A stretch of 64,000 nt of DNA from Flavobacterium sp. BFFFF2 (GTDB lineage: Bacteria; Bacteroidota; Bacteroidia; Flavobacteriales; Flavobacteriaceae): assembly GCA_002256385.1 (NCBI GenBank), contig NKJD01000008.1, positions 29,386 through 93,385 on the forward strand. Reading direction: 5' to 3'. This document shows, one piece after another, positions 61,487 through 64,000 of the stretch (position 1 is the stretch's first letter; each line of letters begins with the position of its first letter). Both the position numbers and the translations under genes were made by a program. The notes beneath the pieces are model-generated. The model worked only from the letters and a program-made list of their open reading frames with translations, made no database searches and was not told the DNA's origin.

Positions 61487-63303
61487 TAGAAGGTGTTTAA
61501 GATGATTTTTTGGTTGGTGATCGTTCCATTGGCACTTACAATTTTAGCCAAATAAACGCCCGACGGAACATCGCTCAAATCGATAGATGCACCACCTTCA
61601 ACGCGGTCCAATTTGCGAATAATACGTCCATTAATATCTATGATTTCAACTTGTGATGAAGTTTCATTTTTCACATAAATGATGCCTTTGGAAGGGTTGG
61701 GATACAGGCGAACTTGGTTGGAATGTATATTGGTTGACACACCTAAAAGATCGGTGGCATAAGCTGCCTGCATCACTTTTTTAGTCACATTGTCTTGAAT
61801 AAAAACAACCACTTTCAAATCGGTCATTTCTTCAATAAATAATCCACTTAAAGTAGCTTGTAGCGTCTGGGTCACTGGGGTCCCGTCGGCAAATGGAATA
61901 ACTGTGCCACTTGGGTCCGGGAGCATTTTCATCAATACATGATGAAAAACAGTTTCGCCATTGGTTGCCGCATTGCCCAATGTTTCATTTTCAACAACTG
62001 CACAATGCAAAGTGTAAGAACCACTGATATACGGGGTAATGTTTACATTAACTGTAATATCTGGATCATTTAACACGGAAGTGGCTGAAAGACTAAAATA
62101 GGATGGGATAGCACTTTCGTCGCTTAAATAGGTCTGTAAATCGGCAGCGCCATTGAGCGTACTTTCTTTAGAGTCTACTAATAATGTTGGTGCTGAACTG
62201 ATGCTATAAAATGACACCCGACTTCCAATCTCAGCCGTGTAGTAAGGGTCTCCCGAACTAGGCCAATTCACTTGATAGCTGATTAATGCCATGTCGGCAT
62301 CCGTTATTCCGCTGAGAAAAGGATTAAAAGATCCTGTGTTAAAAGTAAAGCATGGTCCACAGGTTGAACTGGAAAATTTTTCATACAAAGGAAGGCGAGC
62401 AACCGATTGACTTGCCACTACCACAGGTTTGGTCAAACTGTCGTTGTTGGTATTCGCATCATTGCCAAGTCCATTGCAATTTTCAACCCAAACCCGTACA
62501 CTATAAGTCCCAGGAGTTGCTGCCCAAGTGGCATCACAAACATAGGTGTACGTTTGACTTATACTCAGGTTAAGTCCGCTAAAAGTTTGCGATTGGATAG
62601 GTCCATTATCGACTTGCCATTTGAGGTCAAACGCATTGACATTGGTAAGCCCCATATTGGTCACTGTTCCCTTGATGGTTTTAGTACCAATAGATTCGAT
62701 GGCGTTTAGCGAATTGGTGCTTATCTCAATATCCAAATCCCTGATTTTCTCAACAACGATTTCGTCAATAAAGATGTTGTTTCCATAAGCTGATGTACCT
62801 AAAATGTTGACATAGCCGGTGCCATTTAATACCCCAGGAATGACAAAATTATACGAATACCAACCTTCGGCATCAACGGCAGGGCTTAACGAAGTAGAGC
62901 GATTCACCAAGCCCAAAAGCGTTCCGCCCGCTGCATTGGTCGTGTTATAATATACCTGGATTTTGTCTGCATCAGTCGGGTATGTACCATCCCGATACAT
63001 TTTTAAACGTACGCGGTAATTTCCGGTCGGAAACGTGATGGCTCCCGAAGTTAACCTCCCAGTTTTAGTGGTAGGGATATTGTAGGAGTTAAACCGGGCC
63101 ATTCCCGCTCCCGCAAAAGGAGCGCATGTGGGAGCAGTTCCAACCGTTCGGCGCGACCAAGCTGAAATGGTTGTGCTGGCGTCACTTAGCACGGTTGTGG
63201 AAGTCCAACCCAATGCGGTGTCAAAATTTTGTGAACTTACAACTTGTGCCTTAACAAGTAGGCACCAAATGCTGCAAAAAGTTACAAGTAGAATTTTTTT
63301 CAT
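61486..63303 (-). CDS. Omp28-like secreted protein with T9SS sorting domain
   Basis: About 605 residues from MKKILLVTFCSIWCLLVKAQ, a signal peptide; the upstream frame to 63330 is not supported. The middle has a thioredoxin-type CxxC in LPLYEKFSSSTCGPCFTFNTG (Omp28-like), and N-terminal domains with VVSSQNFDTALGWTSTTVL and NIFIDEIVVEK resemble beta-sandwich modules. The C-terminus NQVRLYPNPSKGIIYVKNET and VEIIDINGRIIRKL is a type A T9SS sorting domain (YPNPSKG). Partner of the small T9SS protein downstream. Confidence 0.85.
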   Translation of the reverse strand: MKKILLVTFCSIWCLLVKAQVVSSQNFDTALGWTSTTVLSDASTTISAWSRRTVGTAPTCAPFAGAGMARFNSYNIPTTKTGRLTSGAITFPTGNYRVRLKMYRDGTYPTDADKIQVYYNTTNAAGGTLLGLVNRSTSLSPAVDAEGWYSYNFVIPGVLNGTGYVNILGTSAYGNNIFIDEIVVEKIRDLDIEISTNSLNAIESIGTKTIKGTVTNMGLTNVNAFDLKWQVDNGPIQSQTFSGLNLSISQTYTYVCDATWAATPGTYSVRVWVENCNGLGNDANTNNDSLTKPVVVASQSVARLPLYEKFSSSTCGPCFTFNTGSFNPFLSGITDADMALISYQVNWPSSGDPYYTAEIGSRVSFYSISSAPTLLVDSKESTLNGAADLQTYLSDESAIPSYFSLSATSVLNDPDITVNVNITPYISGSYTLHCAVVENETLGNAATNGETVFHHVLMKMLPDPSGTVIPFADGTPVTQTLQATLSGLFIEEMTDLKVVVFIQDNVTKKVMQAAYATDLLGVSTNIHSNQVRLYPNPSKGIIYVKNETSSQVEIIDINGRIIRKLDRVEGGASIDLSDVPSGVYLAKIVSANGTITNQKIILNTF

Positions 63304-63569
63304 ATAGTTGAACATTTGAATGAATTGCAAATAAATAAAATTTCCCTCGCATTTAGTTAATTTATTCTATATTTCGACCCTGAGCAAATGAAAATAACTG
63401 TAAATATTTGTTTTGTAGTTGTTTAAATTCTGTAATAAGAAATCTTGAAAGGGTATTCTAAACCGTATTTGAATTTGTTTACAGCGCTTCGGGCATGTTT
63501 TTTTATTTCTTTACTGTTCTGATTCAAGTAGTCCCCAATTTTGTAACAGCACACAAAGGCAATCATTGC

Positions 63570-63665
63570 AATTGCCGGCCCGCATATATCGATTCCCTTC
63601 TAATTTCCACTATTCATTGTAAAAATTCTCTTTTCTCTTTCTTCTTTTCTCTTTCTTCTGATCTT
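63570..63665. repeat. Repeat shared with the 55.5-kb region
   Basis: Contains GGCCCGC, then TTCATTGTAAAAATTCTC and TCTTTTCTCTTTC, as at 55503–55572. A plus-strand frame of 81 codons here (63495–63740) is in this repeat and is not taken as a gene. The region 63304–63806 otherwise has no feature. Confidence 0.45.
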
Positions 63666-63806
63666 GTGCCAGCAAAGAAAATGAACAATGTTGTTTCAAA
63701 AGATAATAGTCAGACAGAAACCAAAAGCTCTTATGAATAGGTTTCTAAAATTTTCAATCAAAGTAGAGTGTTGTGCGAAGCTGTACTATGGCCGGCCCGC
63801 ATATTT

Positions 63807-64000
63807 TGAAGTGCTTTAAACTTTTTTCAATTGGCTGCAAAATGGCCTTTTCGCCCCATATTTCAGCTTTTTGTTATTGAAGTGGTTTAAACTTTTTTCA
63901 ATTGGCTGCAAAATGGTCTTTTCGCCCCATATTGCCTCTTTTTATTACTCCGTAGCGCTGCTATGCAGTGCAAAAAAGTGACAATCTGGAACAAAAATCC
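63807..64000. mobile_element. MITE-like elements, family A, partial copy and start of a second
   Basis: Two head-to-tail copies of TTGAAGTG(C/G)TTTAAACTTT..., the first cut after ~58 bp at 63864 and the second running out of the window from 63878. The second matches the reverse complement of 48145–48310 over ~115 bp (GCGCTGCTATGCAGTGCAAA). Confidence 0.75.

Noticed and set aside
63495..63740. 81-codon plus-strand frame
   Set aside because: It lies in intergenic repeat sequence shared with 55.5 kb, has low-complexity residues and no promoter or homologue; taken as chance.

Overview
The window comes from a Bacteroidota chromosome. The evidence is a fused MurF–alanine racemase gene, several secreted proteins with type IX secretion (T9SS) C-terminal tails, families such as DUF4834, DUF6029, THC0290_0291 and Omp28, and many promoters of the Bacteroidota TAnnTTTG type placed just ahead of start codons. 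Flavobacteriia or a close relative is my best guess. No rRNA or tRNA gene was seen.

Layout. 1–17.3 kb is ordinary core: the 5' part of leuS, small membrane and outer-membrane proteins, a GNAT-like acyltransferase, RlpA, glutamate dehydrogenase (gdhA), a DCC protein, esterases, the M20 dipeptidase pepD and a DinB protein. 17.4–39 kb is an AT-rich accessory region interrupted by a core-like block (21.1–28.1 kb: T9SS protein, tail-fibre-like protein, AddB-like nuclease). It holds an archaeo-eukaryotic-type primase fused to an SF2 helicase, a DUF6932 nucleotidyltransferase pair, a single-chain type IIG-like restriction-modification enzyme followed by BRO, RhuM and a truncated second BRO, and the toxin-antitoxin loci HigBA and HicAB (hicA is broken). 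39.7–44.7 kb is core again (murF-alr, tdk, a conserved acidic protein, rsmI). 44.7–47.8 kb has a HEPN/MNT module and membrane or hypothetical genes. 48.4–52 kb is class Ia ribonucleotide reductase (nrdA, nrdB). 52.2–63.3 kb holds a methyltransferase, two paralogous lipoproteins, an Omp28-like lipoprotein divergent from a TlpA–DUF6029–dihaem cytochrome operon, and a pair of T9SS-secreted proteins.

The most unusual content is in the accessory DNA. (1) The last ~20 codons of the restriction-methylase gene occur three times, one copy just ahead of each following gene, as if accessory genes were added stepwise at the methylase 3' end. (2) A 182-bp TTAA-flanked inverted-repeat element without coding capacity (MITE-like) is present three times. 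One copy sits inside hicA, and removing it with one TTAA restores the reading frame at the junction; another copy carries a second MITE family nested inside it. (3) There are several families of hairpin (REP-like), heptamer and 21-bp repeats. (4) The primase-helicase gene has a TGTACC/GGTACA inverted-repeat promoter region.

All calls rest on reading the sequence; no database search was possible. Start codons were chosen by signal peptides, promoter position and gene overlaps, because ribosome binding sites are weak in this group.
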